From the NCBI RefSeq assembly GCF_000383615.1, contig NZ_KB911584.1, positions 220,966-284,965 of the forward strand: 64,000 nt of DNA. Direction: 5' to 3'. Each line of letters begins with the position of its first letter. The first letter of the stretch is position 1. The notes under the pieces were generated by a model, which saw only the letters and a program-made list of their open reading frames with translations, had not been told where the DNA came from and did no database searches. Position numbers and translations under genes: made by a program. Shown piece after piece: positions 16,595 to 24,849 of this stretch. Origin of the DNA: Streptomyces canus 299MFChir4.1. GTDB taxonomy: Bacteria > Actinomycetota > Actinomycetes > Streptomycetales > Streptomycetaceae.

Positions 16595-16969
16595 TCAGTG
16601 CCAGTTGAGGTGCTGGCCGGGTGCGTCGAAGGCGCGGATGCCGTCGGGTCGCATGCGGCCGGTCAGGTCGCGGTACAGGTCGTGGCTGGCCTCGCTGCGG
16701 TGTTCGTCGCAGACGACGATGCACAGCGGGTTGTCGTCCTCGCCTTTCGCCAGGCAGAGGCCGAGCGGCCCGTCGTCCTCGACAACCTTCTCGACGGCGA
16801 GGGTGGCGAGGGTCGCCGGCTCGGTGCAGCCGTCAGGCTCCTGGCAGGTGAGGCCCCTGATGAGCCCCGGGATCCGCTCGATGCGGGTCTGAAGGATGGC
16901 GTACTGGTGGTCCCGAACGTCGTCGGCGAGCGCGGTGAGCGGGCCTTGGATGAGCGTGCGATCGGTCAT
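16595..16969 (-). CDS. Hypothetical protein with paired cysteines
   Basis: The protein has 124 residues. Cysteines near residues 42, 48, 71, 83 and 87 with a following DEH (CEPDGC-like spacing, VVCDEHRSEASHDLY) suggest a zinc-binding fold. It lies in the leftward block of small genes. No family is recognised. Confidence 0.65.
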   Translation of the reverse strand: MTDRTLIQGPLTALADDVRDHQYAILQTRIERIPGLIRGLTCQEPDGCTEPATLATLAVEKVVEDDGPLGLCLAKGEDDNPLCIVVCDEHRSEASHDLYRDLTGRMRPDGIRAFDAPGQHLNWH

Positions 16970-17069
16970 GGCTGGTTCCTTCGCTGTGAGCTGGGTCTTT
17001 ACGGGATCCCGTAAAGTTCCGGGGCGCGGCCGGGCCCGATTCCCGCGGGCCCGGCCGGTGTTGTGCGGG

Positions 17070-17468
17070 TCAGATGGTGCGGGCGATCTGCCGGAGCGCC
17101 GTGGACGCCAACAGGTAGTGGCGGCCTGAGAGCGGTTCGACCTTTCCGCCGTGACTGCCGGTGATGAGGACCGGGCCGTGGATGTGCAGCGTGGGCGGGT
17201 CGTCGGTGTGGCACTGCAGGAGCTGGGTCGCCAGTTCGTTGTGCGGCCGCTCGCCGAGCGCCTCCTCGTCGCACCAAAGGTCCCAGCCACCAGGCAGGCC
17301 TACGTGTTCGACCAGGCTGCAGCGCAGGACGGCCGCCGCATACTCGGCGAAGTTCTCAGGGTTGGCGGGCAGGTTGAGCGGGATGATGTCCTGCTCCTCG
17401 GTGACGAGGATGACGTCGGGCTGGCCGGTCTCCATGGACTCGGCGAGCTGCTCGATGGTCGTGGTCAC
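17070..17468 (-). CDS. Hypothetical protein
   Basis: The protein has 132 residues with a GTG start after AAGGAGAA. It is acidic, mixed alpha/beta (QPDVILVTEEQDIIPLNLP; VEHVGLPGGWDLWCDEEALG) and ends with a helix. No motif is recognised. It is the third gene downstream of the repeat region near 18.4 kb. Confidence 0.65.
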   Translation of the reverse strand: MTTTIEQLAESMETGQPDVILVTEEQDIIPLNLPANPENFAEYAAAVLRCSLVEHVGLPGGWDLWCDEEALGERPHNELATQLLQCHTDDPPTLHIHGPVLITGSHGGKVEPLSGRHYLLASTALRQIARTI

Positions 17469-17486
17469 TGGTTCTCCTTGGTGACG

Positions 17487-17825
17487 TCAGCTGTGCGCGG
17501 GCTCGATGGGTGCGGGCGGGAAGGTGAGAACGACGCGGACCGCGGCCCCGTTGAACTCGCCGTCGGCGGCCATGCCGATCCACTCGTCGTCGGCGTCCGT
17601 GCTGCCGGTCACGGTCAGCTCGGTGCCGAGCAGCAGGGCGATGTCGCCGGCGAGGGCATCACGCATGTCGGCGCGGCCCACGGTCCACGGGATTGCCACC
17701 AAGACGGCGTCCGGGGTGACGGTCATCTGCGGGTGCACGCCGTACAGGTCGCGGAGTGCGGCGAGCGACTGGGTGAGGCGAGCCGCCCGGGTGAAAGCCA
17801 GGCGGGCGGTCTTTGCGGTGGTCAT
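17487..17825 (-). CDS. Hypothetical protein
   Basis: The protein has 112 residues with a good GAAGGAG site. A basic N-terminal helix (LAFTRAARLTQSLAALRDLY) is followed by alternating strands (DAVLVAIPWTVG; ALLLGTELTVTGS; AAVRVVLTFPPAP). Family not recognised. Confidence 0.65.
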   Translation of the reverse strand: MTTAKTARLAFTRAARLTQSLAALRDLYGVHPQMTVTPDAVLVAIPWTVGRADMRDALAGDIALLLGTELTVTGSTDADDEWIGMAADGEFNGAAVRVVLTFPPAPIEPAHS

Positions 17826-17836
17826 TGCGGGCTCCT

Positions 17837-18205
17837 TCAGGCGGTGCGCGGGACGATGACGTCCCCGTCGGTGGGCAGGTCGCGGGTGATGGCGGCGAGT
17901 TCGGTTCGCTCGATGTCGGTCATCAGCGGCATGACGTCGCCGAACGTCGCCCCGGCGGGCAGCGTCGCGAAGTAGGGCGCGGTGAGTTCCCGGATGCGGG
18001 TCAGGCCGGCGATGTGCTCGCGTTCCTCGTCGAGGAGTCGGGCGGTGATGTCTGCGGCGGCCCGCAGTTCGGCGCGGGTCGCGGTGGCGGCGAGGGCCAG
18101 CTCGACGGCGGCGAGTGCGCGGGTGGCTCGTTCGACGAGCAGGACGACGACATCCGTGCGGATGCGGGTGAGCGGTCGGTGGGACTGGGGCAGGTCTTCG
18201 GTCAC
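17837..18205 (-). CDS. Hypothetical helical protein, first of the small-gene block
   Basis: The protein has 122 residues from a GTG with AGGAGA upstream; the frame is open further but without a ribosome site. It is a long helical protein (LVERATRALAAVELALAATA; ITARLLDEEREHIAGL). It is read away from the direct-repeat region at 18.4 kb, so its promoter probably overlaps those repeats. Confidence 0.65.
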   Translation of the reverse strand: MTEDLPQSHRPLTRIRTDVVVLLVERATRALAAVELALAATATRAELRAAADITARLLDEEREHIAGLTRIRELTAPYFATLPAGATFGDVMPLMTDIERTELAAITRDLPTDGDVIVPRTA

Positions 18206-18341
18206 TGGGTCTCCTGTCGTTTGCGGCTCCTGCGGTGGGAGTCGCAGTTCCATCCGTCGTGCGGACGGAAGCCTGGTTGGGCATGGAGCGGCGGGGTGGG
18301 TCTAAGGGACGTGCAGGGATAGGTGAGGTGGGGGGTGCGCT

Positions 18342-18524
18342 CACGTTCCACCCCTCTTTAGAGGGGGGTGGAAACGTGAAGCTGGGAGCGTGAAGCGCGT
18401 GAATGAAGGCGTGAAGCTGTGAACTGCGGAAACGTTCTGAGCGTGAAGCGCGTGTGAGGTGCGTGAGGCTTCACGCCGAAATGGCCGCGTGAAGCAGTTC
18501 GTGAAGCTGCCCGCCCGCTTCACG
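18342..18524. repeat. Iteron-like CGTGAAGC repeats and hairpin, candidate replication origin
   Basis: CGTGAAGC occurs directly at 18375, 18389, 18410, 18442, 18488 and 18500, and inverted at 18468 and 18517. A GC-rich imperfect inverted repeat at 18342-18378 (around CCACCCCTC) opens the array. The 314-base gap 18206 to 18519 has no gene. Clustered 8-bp repeats next to the helicase and primase genes of an integrative element suggest an iteron origin or a replication control site. The last inverted copy lies within the 3' end of the helicase gene. Confidence 0.6.
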
Positions 18525-19578
18525 ACGCCTGCCGCAACTGGAGGTAGTAGGTCGCCGGACTGGTCTTCGACGGGCCGTCGTGCCGGATCAGGTGACCCGC
18601 TTCCCGGAGGGTCTCCAGCTTCCGGCGGGCCTTCTCAACCTGTGCTGCGCTCGGCTTGTTCGTGTCGAACAGGGACTCGGCTGCGCGCCGTGCCGTGAGC
18701 CCATCGGGGCCTCCGCCGCGAACGAGGTCGAACAGGTCGGTCGTGTGCTGCACGGTCGAGATGCCGGTCAGGTGGTCGTGTACGACACGGAACGGGCCGA
18801 CCTCGTTCATGGGCTGCTTCAGGTGGCGAAGGGAGACGACGGGATCGCCGGGTTCGCCGTAGAGGGAGACGATCGAGCCGCTTCCGGATGTGATCCACAC
18901 GGAGCCGTACACGTCGGCGATGGTGTTCGGCTCGCCGCCGTTGGTTCCAGCCTTTCGGTTGTGGTGCAGCTCTAGAACTTGGACACCAGCCGCTAGGGCG
19001 CGTTGCCGTGCCCGGTTCCAGCCTGCTCCGACGGGATCCTCAGACAGGCCGATCGCTGCGTCTTTGAGGCTGTCGACGATGACGGTGTCGGCTTTGGCGC
19101 GCTCGCACATGGCGGCGAGGATGTCCGTGCGCTTGGCCAGGTCGAACGGGGGCGGCCCCTTCCAGACCACGAGGTTCTCGTCGAGGACTTCCCGGCTGTC
19201 CTTGGCGAACAGTCGGTTGGCGGCGCGTTGGGCCTGCGCGGGCCTGTCCATGGCCAGGTAAAGGACGCGGTTCCCCTTCGCTACGGGGAAGCCAAGGACA
19301 TCGCTTTGAAGGCCGAGCCGTGCGCGAACGAGCTGGAAGGCGACGGTCGTCTTACCGACGCCCTGCGGCGCGGCGATGATCAGTGATTCCCCCTCAGCCC
19401 AGAGGACTTCACCACCTGCTCCCCAGATGGCGGGCGGGGTGTCGGGGACGTCGAGGACGAACGAGCCGCCGGACATGAACGACTGAGGCAGTTCATCGCT
19501 TTCGTCGTTGGCCTCAGCCTCGGCGTGGGCGTCACTCTCCGCCTTGACGTCGTCCGCCCATTGAGGGTTGTTGTTCAT
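18520..19578 (-). CDS. RepA-like AAA (RecA-fold) helicase
   Basis: This 352-residue protein is of the RepA/AAA_25 type, a hexameric RecA-fold helicase used in plasmid and phage replication. The Walker A motif is IIAAPQGVGKTTVAF (near residue 70) and the Walker B motif is ADTVIVDSLKDAA. Other conserved elements are LYLAMDRPAQAQRAANRL and ELHHNRKAG. The last 90 residues form a winged-helix-like tail (DLVRGGGPDGLTARRAAESL onward). The start used is the ATG overlapping the primase stop by four bases; an upstream frame extension is possible but lacks a site. The repeats after its stop may be the origin it serves. Confidence 0.85.
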   Translation of the reverse strand: MNNNPQWADDVKAESDAHAEAEANDESDELPQSFMSGGSFVLDVPDTPPAIWGAGGEVLWAEGESLIIAAPQGVGKTTVAFQLVRARLGLQSDVLGFPVAKGNRVLYLAMDRPAQAQRAANRLFAKDSREVLDENLVVWKGPPPFDLAKRTDILAAMCERAKADTVIVDSLKDAAIGLSEDPVGAGWNRARQRALAAGVQVLELHHNRKAGTNGGEPNTIADVYGSVWITSGSGSIVSLYGEPGDPVVSLRHLKQPMNEVGPFRVVHDHLTGISTVQHTTDLFDLVRGGGPDGLTARRAAESLFDTNKPSAAQVEKARRKLETLREAGHLIRHDGPSKTSPATYYLQLRQAS

Positions 19579-20429
19579 GCGGTCGCCGCCGTATCTCCCG
19601 GGTACGGGAGAGGCGTCCACACCTTGAGGAACTCGGCGTCGGTGTGTCCGGCTGCGAAGTGGTCGGCAGCGTCTTTGCCGGTGGCGGCCTGGACTACATA
19701 CACAGAGCGGGCCACGTTGCGGAGGGTCTCAACGACGTGCTCAGCGTGCCGACGGCCGGGGATGTCTCGGTCGGCGACGATGGTGATGTCTGCGCCGCGG
19801 AGGAACTGGGCGTGTTCGTCGGTCCACTTGCCGGCACCGGCCGCGTTGCATGTCGCCTGTAGCCCGTGGTCGACGAGGGCGTGCACGTCCTTCTCGCCTT
19901 CGGCGATCCAGATGACACGGTCCGCAGCGATGGCCTTGAGGATGTCGGGGAGGCGGTAGGGGACCACGCGGACGAGTCGGTTCCCCTCTTTGTCGTTGAG
20001 GCTCCAGCGGCGCCCTGACTTGGTCCCGTTGTCGGGCCGCCATTGGGCGAAGCACTTGTGATCGCACCTTGTGACGCCGTGGACGATGCCGCCCCTCTCG
20101 TCGCGGTACAGGTACTGGGCGACCCGCTTGTGTCCGCGTTCCCGGCAGGGGATCCAGGTGTCGTCGGCTGGTCGGTCCTGCTGCCGTTCGAGCGGCTCGT
20201 CGTACAGGTCGGACTCGGTCCAACCGATCGCGGCGAGGAACTCCCGGTTGCCCTGGCACTTGTGGCAGAAGATCACCACGCCGCCGTTGTTGCCTCGCCG
20301 GATCGCAACAGTGTCGGGAGAGTCGCCGTCGTGGCAGATGCCCTGTGCCCGCAGCGCTCCGCCCTGGTAACGGGTCGGGACGCCACGGTCGCGGAGGACG
20401 TCCGCGAGGCGATTGAAGGCGATACTCAC
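19575..20429 (-). CDS. Primase-like protein with zinc finger and Toprim domain
   Basis: The protein has 284 residues. The N-terminus carries a CHC2-like zinc motif (GICHDGDSPD and FCHKCQGN) and a second C/H/C set near residue 120. The C-terminal half is a Toprim domain with the acidic motifs IWIAEGEKDVHAL and ITIVADRDIPG. This combination makes RNA primers for DNA replication. The GTG start overlaps the upstream stop and is served by GGAG; its own stop overlaps the RepA-like helicase start. The two probably form the element's replisome module. Confidence 0.87.
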   Translation of the reverse strand: MSIAFNRLADVLRDRGVPTRYQGGALRAQGICHDGDSPDTVAIRRGNNGGVVIFCHKCQGNREFLAAIGWTESDLYDEPLERQQDRPADDTWIPCRERGHKRVAQYLYRDERGGIVHGVTRCDHKCFAQWRPDNGTKSGRRWSLNDKEGNRLVRVVPYRLPDILKAIAADRVIWIAEGEKDVHALVDHGLQATCNAAGAGKWTDEHAQFLRGADITIVADRDIPGRRHAEHVVETLRNVARSVYVVQAATGKDAADHFAAGHTDAEFLKVWTPLPYPGDTAATA

Positions 20430-20779
20430 TCTTCGTTCTCCGTGCTGTTGAGGACGGCGATGACGCCGTCCGCGAGGTAGTTGACGGTTGTGCACCAGCG
20501 GCGCGCACAGGCCCGTACTGCGCGCGGGTTGGGCTGTTCGGCGAGGTGTGCCCGGAGGCTGTCGGTGACGAGTTCGCGGCGGGCGCGTTCCCGCATCCAC
20601 TGCTCGCTCAGCTGCTCCCGGGGCCCGCTGTGCATGGCGTCGGGCATGTCGGGCTGTTCGCCCGGTAGTCGCATCGCGGGCCGCACTACACTCGGGGTTG
20701 AGGAAGTCGGCGCCTTCGCGGGTGCTGCGTTGGGGTCTGGAGCTTGGGCGAGCTCCGGGCCCCTCTCTCGTGTCGCCAT
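20426..20779 (-). CDS. Hypothetical protein coupled to the primase gene
   Basis: The protein has 117 residues. A Pro/Ala-rich disordered N-terminal half is followed by helices (EQWMRERARRELVTDSLRAH; RACARRWCTTVNYLADGVIA). Its stop overlaps the primase start (GTGA). It might be a primase or helicase accessory protein; no family is recognised. Confidence 0.65.
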   Translation of the reverse strand: MATRERGPELAQAPDPNAAPAKAPTSSTPSVVRPAMRLPGEQPDMPDAMHSGPREQLSEQWMRERARRELVTDSLRAHLAEQPNPRAVRACARRWCTTVNYLADGVIAVLNSTENEE

Positions 20780-20895
20780 GTTCTTGGTCCGTTCGCGAGA
20801 CGGAGACCGGTGCGGGTTGTGGTGCTTCCCCCTCTTGGTGAGGGCGGCCTCGCGATATGGGTCTTGGTGCCGCGCCCGGGTGGACGCGGCCGGGG

Positions 20896-21573
20896 TCACG
20901 GCTGCCGCTCCTGCTGCTTGTTCAGGACGGTCTCGATCTCGTCGAGGTTGAGACCGGCACGCCCAAACCAGCTGCCAGCCACGGCCCTCATCTCGAACGT
21001 GGCGTCGACGAGCAGGTAGGGACCGGTCGAGCGCGGGGAGACCTGGCCGCGCATCCGCTTCAACTTCAGCCCGCGAGTCTTGGCGATCTTCCTGAGTCGA
21101 TCTGCGCGCCGCTTCTCGTCGCGGCTGACCGTCGGATCGTGCAGGCAGCTGACGGGGATGATCTCGGTGCGCTGTTTGGGCATCTCTACCGGGTTGGCGA
21201 TCTCGATCGGGAAGTCGTCGATGTCCGCGGCGGGCAGGATCGGCATGTCGGCGGAGTCGGCGGCCCAGATCTTTCCGACGATGAAGTAGCCGGCGGCCGG
21301 GGTGGGGATGATGCCGAGCGATGCCGCCTGCTCCGTGGTCAGGGTGACCATGACGCTCGGGTGCCAGTCGACCGGACCGCAGGTGATTTTGGCGGCGGGG
21401 TGTCCGTTGAGGGTGTGGCCGGTCTCGGTGACGGTGACGCGCTTGCCGAGCAGGTCCATGTAGGGGAAGAGCATGTCCGGCCGGTCGAGCGGGCATCCCT
21501 GGTCGGTGCAGGCGGGATCGTGCGGGGGCTCGGTGATGGTGTACGTCTGGCCAGGTTGTGGCACTGTGGTCAT
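20896..21573 (-). CDS. Hypothetical protein of the replication block
   Basis: The protein has 225 residues with an AAAGGAA site. It has a Cys-containing N-terminal segment (HDPACTDQGCPLDRPDM), beta-strands (KRVTVTETGHTLNGHPAAKI), then a basic helical segment (RDEKRRADRLRKIAKTRGLK) suggestive of DNA binding. It is the first gene downstream of the excisionase pair. Family not recognised. Confidence 0.7.
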   Translation of the reverse strand: MTTVPQPGQTYTITEPPHDPACTDQGCPLDRPDMLFPYMDLLGKRVTVTETGHTLNGHPAAKITCGPVDWHPSVMVTLTTEQAASLGIIPTPAAGYFIVGKIWAADSADMPILPAADIDDFPIEIANPVEMPKQRTEIIPVSCLHDPTVSRDEKRRADRLRKIAKTRGLKLKRMRGQVSPRSTGPYLLVDATFEMRAVAGSWFGRAGLNLDEIETVLNKQQERQP

Positions 21574-21707
21574 TGGCGTCGTTCCTTTCTGTGATGTGGC
21601 CCCGGGTCTGCTGGCGAGCGGATTGCCCGGGGTTTCGTCATGCCTGGGGTTTCGGTGCCTGGCCCCTGTCGGCCGGCGTTGACGCGCCGTCCTGATGGGG
21701 GCCGCTT

Positions 21708-22043
21708 CTATGCGCCCCGCAGCTGGTGCACGACCCCGGAAACTGTGGGGGTGCAACCGCATTGAGACTGCGATTGATGCGCTGTGACCTGCGCGGACAC
21801 GTCGTGTTGGCACTGTGATGGCACTGCCGGGTATGCCTCGGCGGAGCCGTACAGAAGCGTGATCAGGTCCCCGGTGGGGATCTTGATGCGCCGACCGAGG
21901 CGCAGGACGCGCGTCATCGTCCACTCGTCGCGGCGAATCGCGTCGTAGATCGTGTCCTTGTCGACCTCGAAGATCGATGCGGTCGTGGGGACGTCAGTGG
22001 TCGGGCCGAGGGCCTCGATCTGTGCGCGCGTCCAGTCGCTCAT
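21708..22043 (-). CDS. Excisionase-like HTH protein
   Basis: The protein has 111 residues. The first 60 form a MerR/Xis-like winged helix (TDVPTTASIFEVDKDTIYDA, then VLRLGRRIKIPTGDLITLL), the signature of HTH_17 DNA-binding proteins. The Cys/Gln-rich tail is unusual. It overlaps the next excisionase-like gene by one base. One of the pair is probably the directionality factor and the other a regulator of replication. Confidence 0.75.
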   Translation of the reverse strand: MSDWTRAQIEALGPTTDVPTTASIFEVDKDTIYDAIRRDEWTMTRVLRLGRRIKIPTGDLITLLYGSAEAYPAVPSQCQHDVSAQVTAHQSQSQCGCTPTVSGVVHQLRGA

Positions 22044-22231
22044 CAGGCCGACACCTGCCGTTCGCCTTCACGCCGGTACGCCATGACCTCGTCCGCGTCG
22101 TAGCGGACTAGGCGAGGGCCGTGCTTCTGCGGCTTTGGCCCGTACCCGGCCCGACCCCAGCGCTCAAGCGTGCGGACGCTGATTTCGAGCAGCTCAGCCG
22201 TCTGCAGCTTGGTCAACTTGTGTGCTGTCAC
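22043..22231 (-). CDS. xis: Excisionase / AlpA-MerR-type HTH protein
   Basis: This 62-residue protein is a complete HTH_17 domain: KLTKLQTAELLEISVRTLER, then WGRAGYGPKPQKHGPRLVRY and DADEVMAYR. Such proteins bend DNA at attachment sites and direct excision by the integrase. It diverges from an XRE regulator and integrase unit across a 107-base promoter region. An ACCTCC sequence on the plus strand gives a perfect GGAGGT ribosome site on this strand. Confidence 0.82.
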   Translation of the reverse strand: MTAHKLTKLQTAELLEISVRTLERWGRAGYGPKPQKHGPRLVRYDADEVMAYRREGERQVSA

Positions 22232-22338
22232 AGTCGATTTACCTCCTTCAATCGAGCGTCACGGTCGGTTGATAGGGCTGAGTATCCATGTCGCGCCGTG
22301 GGTGGTCAAGTCGCTTCGTGTCGCGATAATGTGCCGTC

Positions 22339-23037
22339 ATGGCACTTAGCTCGAATGAGTGGGCGGCCGAGATCGCCAAAAGGGTTGGCCGGAGAGTCGC
22401 GCACTACAGGGCACAGACGCCCGGAGAGAAGGAGAAGCCGGGCATCACTGCTCAAGCATTGGCTGACCGATGCACCAGCCTGGGAATGCCGATGGACCGC
22501 ACGGTCATCGCGAAGCTGGAGAAGGGGACGCGGCAGACCATCACGGTCGGCGAAGTGATCGTGCTCGCGCGCGCCCTACGGGTTCCGCCCGTCGACCTTC
22601 TGTTTGACCTCGGCGGCCAGGAGGCAATCGAGGTACTCCCTGGTGTCTCCACGGACAGCTGGGATGCGCTCAAGTGGTTCACAGGGGAGGCCGACAGGCT
22701 CCCTGCCGATAGCGAGGCATCCCAGGACGCCAAGACAGTCCAGTGGTACCGCCAGCATGACCAGCTGCTCGCTGACTGGTGGACCAGGCGCAAGGACTTG
22801 GAGATCAGTCTCGGGACCGAAGGCCGTGTCTGGCTGGACGACTTTCAGGCAGGTACGGCGCCCAGCGAGGACATCACCCGCCGGATGATCGAGCTCAAGG
22901 CGGACGCGTTGCGGGGCGCAGGAAACGCGATCTCTCTCCTGCGCCAGCAGATGCTTTCCGCCGGCCTGACCCCGCCCAGTCTGGGTGCCGCAGCGCAGTA
23001 CATCGAGCCAGATCAAACGAAGGGGGAGACCACTTGA
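22339..23037 (+). CDS. XRE-family regulator upstream of the integrase
   Basis: The protein has 232 residues. An N-terminal HTH spans about 10 to 85 (GITAQALADRCTSLGMPMDR, then VIAKLEKGTRQTITVGEV). A Trp-rich helical C-terminal region follows. Its stop overlaps the integrase TTG start, so it is co-translated with the integrase and probably controls integration and excision. The upstream intergenic region has a repeated TGTCGCG that may be its operator. Confidence 0.83.
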   Translation: MALSSNEWAAEIAKRVGRRVAHYRAQTPGEKEKPGITAQALADRCTSLGMPMDRTVIAKLEKGTRQTITVGEVIVLARALRVPPVDLLFDLGGQEAIEVLPGVSTDSWDALKWFTGEADRLPADSEASQDAKTVQWYRQHDQLLADWWTRRKDLEISLGTEGRVWLDDFQAGTAPSEDITRRMIELKADALRGAGNAISLLRQQMLSAGLTPPSLGAAAQYIEPDQTKGETT

Positions 23038-24542
23038 AGCCCTACAAGTCCTGCTCGTGCCGAGATCCCGAGACGAAGCGGCTCCTCGGCAAGAAGTGCC
23101 CGAGCATCAGCAAGAAGGGTCACGGCGGTTGGTACGCCCGCTACGAGGCGCCCAAGTCCGCGGAGGGCGGCCGGCGGCAGCCTCGTATCGGGCCGTTCGC
23201 CACCGAGACGGAGTGTAAGAAGGAGCTGGCGAAGGTGCTCGGCACCGCGGCCAGCGCGAAGGCGCACGACGAGCGGAAAACCACGTTCGGCGAGTACCTC
23301 GAACGCCGCTACACCTGGCGGATCTCGGAGGCAGAGACCGGCGAGGGCCTGGCCAAGTCGACGCTCGAAGCCGAGCGTGAGGCCATCGACCTGTACGGGA
23401 AGCCGGGGCTCGGTCACATCAAGGTCGTGGACCTCACCGACGAGCACTTCCGTGAGCTGTACGCGGCCATGCGGAAGCTCAACCGCGAGGCGGAGCAGGG
23501 CGACCGCTCCGAGATCCTGCGTCGGCTAAAGGAGGCGCGGGCCACCCGCGACGGGCGCCGGCTGCACTCCCGTCCGATCGGCGAGTCCCGCATCAAGCGG
23601 GTGCACGCCGTGCTGCACGGTGCGATGACGGACGCGGTGAAGCTGTCGAAGATCCGGGTGGACAACCCGGCTGATGGGGTCTGGCGGTCCAAGGGCGGCA
23701 AGCGCAAGCAGGGCCGCGCGAAGCCCCTGCTGTGGACGGCCGAGCGGGTCGAGGCGTGGGAGAAGTCCGGGGTCGTCCCGGCGAAGGTGATGGTGTGGAC
23801 GTCCGATCAGTGCGGCGCGTTCCTCGACTTCGCCGAGGCCGAGGGTGAGCGGCTGTACCCGGCCTTCCATCTGGACGCCTACTACGGGCCGCGGCGCGGC
23901 GAGCTAGTCGGCGCCGAGGAGAAAGACCTCAGCCTCGAACGGAAGCGGCTGCACATCCTTCAGGCGCAGGCCGATGACGAGCTCGACGACACCAAGTCCG
24001 AGGCCGGCTATCGGCAAGTCCCCCTCGACGACGAGACCGTGCGGGTCTTCAAGGCGTGGCGGAAGCGGAAGCTGGAGGAGCGGATGCAGTGGGGTGAGGC
24101 GTACAAGGACGCCGGCCGGGTGTTCTGTTACGAGGACGGCACGGCGCTGAAGACGGAGTACCTGTCGAGCCGCTTCCGGATGATGCTTGCCCGGCACGCG
24201 AACATCCGCGCCCGCGCCGCCGAGGGGTGGCCGGCTGAGCGGATCGCCCGGAAGTACCGGACGACCGAGGCGGCCGTCGAGGTGGCGCTCAGGCTGACGC
24301 TGCCGCCGATCCGCTTCCACGATCTGCGTCACGGTGCGGCAACGATGCTGATCGCCGCGGGGGTCGACGACAAGTTCGTCTCGGAGGTGCTCGGCCATGC
24401 GTCGGTGTCCTTCACGAAGGACGTGTACGCGGTCGTCGCCGAGGAACTGTCCGAGGACGCCACGCGCCGAATTGCCGCCTTCATTCCGCGCCAGAATCGC
24501 CTTTCCGCGGTTGGTGCCATCACCGTGCCATCTGGGGGCTAA
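23034..24542 (+). CDS. int: Tyrosine site-specific integrase of element A
   Basis: The protein has 502 residues and a TTG start after GGGGGAG overlapping the regulator stop. The core-binding domain is at about 75 to 210. The catalytic set is visible: Arg in YYGPRRGEL (near 286), HDLRH (near 428 to 432), GH in VLGHASVSF (near 454) and the nucleophile Tyr in FTKDVYAVV (near 465). The 500-residue length, with an inserted segment around 395 to 415 (EGWPAERIARKYRTTE), matches integrases of actinomycete elements that use tRNA genes. It ends 60 bases from tRNA-Ser. Confidence 0.93.
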   Translation: MKPYKSCSCRDPETKRLLGKKCPSISKKGHGGWYARYEAPKSAEGGRRQPRIGPFATETECKKELAKVLGTAASAKAHDERKTTFGEYLERRYTWRISEAETGEGLAKSTLEAEREAIDLYGKPGLGHIKVVDLTDEHFRELYAAMRKLNREAEQGDRSEILRRLKEARATRDGRRLHSRPIGESRIKRVHAVLHGAMTDAVKLSKIRVDNPADGVWRSKGGKRKQGRAKPLLWTAERVEAWEKSGVVPAKVMVWTSDQCGAFLDFAEAEGERLYPAFHLDAYYGPRRGELVGAEEKDLSLERKRLHILQAQADDELDDTKSEAGYRQVPLDDETVRVFKAWRKRKLEERMQWGEAYKDAGRVFCYEDGTALKTEYLSSRFRMMLARHANIRARAAEGWPAERIARKYRTTEAAVEVALRLTLPPIRFHDLRHGAATMLIAAGVDDKFVSEVLGHASVSFTKDVYAVVAEELSEDATRRIAAFIPRQNRLSAVGAITVPSGG

Positions 24543-24549
24543 AAGTGGC

Positions 24550-24568
24550 CCTGAGAACGACTCAGGGA
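24550..24568. terminator. Short hairpin after the integrase
   Basis: CCCTGAG (24550-24556) pairs with CTCAGGG (24562-24568) around a 5-base loop, directly after the integrase stop. It probably ends integrase transcription before the tRNA. The attachment point should lie between this and the tRNA 3' half. Confidence 0.6.
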
Positions 24569-24602
24569 GCCCAGCCCGTTTGGGCCGAACTCCCTGGTCA
24601 GG

Positions 24603-24696
24603 TGGCGGAGGCGGAGGGATTTGAACCCTCGATGGGATTTAAGTCCCAAACCGCATTAGCAGTGCGGCGCCATAGACCGGACTAGGCGACGCCTCC
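24603..24696 (-). tRNA. tRNA-Ser(GCU), intact, attachment site of element A
   Basis: The reverse strand gives a complete class II tRNA. The acceptor stem is GGAGGCG with CGCCTCC (24607-24613), the T stem is GAGGG with CCCTC, and the anticodon stem is CCGCA/TGCGG around loop CTGCTAA. The anticodon GCU reads AGC/AGU serine codons. The long variable arm fits serine, and CCA is encoded (24603-24605). Element A abuts the 3' end, so the 3' half has probably been supplied by the element. Confidence 0.95.
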
Positions 24697-24849
24697 AGCA
24701 CAGCCGCCCGCGCGAGCGCGAGTGGTGCGTGCAGATGATGACACAGCCGAAGGTCGCGCCACCAATCGGTTCCCACGGTACTAGGCGGGCGGGGCGCAGG
24801 GCAAAGTGCATCCGCGCAACGTACGGCCGCGTCCGCCGTTAGTCAGGGC

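Larger units (their letters stand above)
1..24602. mobile_element. Integrative conjugative element A (AICE-like), left end not in window
   Basis: The block from the window start to the 3' end of tRNA-Ser(GCU) carries an FtsK-type transfer ATPase, Spd-like membrane proteins, Scr1-type regulators, a Toprim primase, a RepA-like helicase, two excisionase-like genes and a tyrosine integrase beside the tRNA. This is the gene set of actinomycete integrative conjugative elements. A long tape-measure protein is also present, but no virion or packaging genes were recognised. Replication genes and small unknown genes read leftward, while transfer genes and the integrase read rightward. The far attachment site, which should be a 3' tRNA-Ser fragment, must lie before position 1. 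Confidence 0.8.

Noticed and set aside
18342..18524. CRISPR-like array
   Set aside because: The repeats are only 8 bases with irregular spacing and both orientations, and no cas genes are present; an iteron or regulatory array fits better.
7091..22231. Complete prophage
   Set aside because: Apart from the tape measure no capsid, portal, large terminase or tail-tube gene is visible, while conjugation genes are present.
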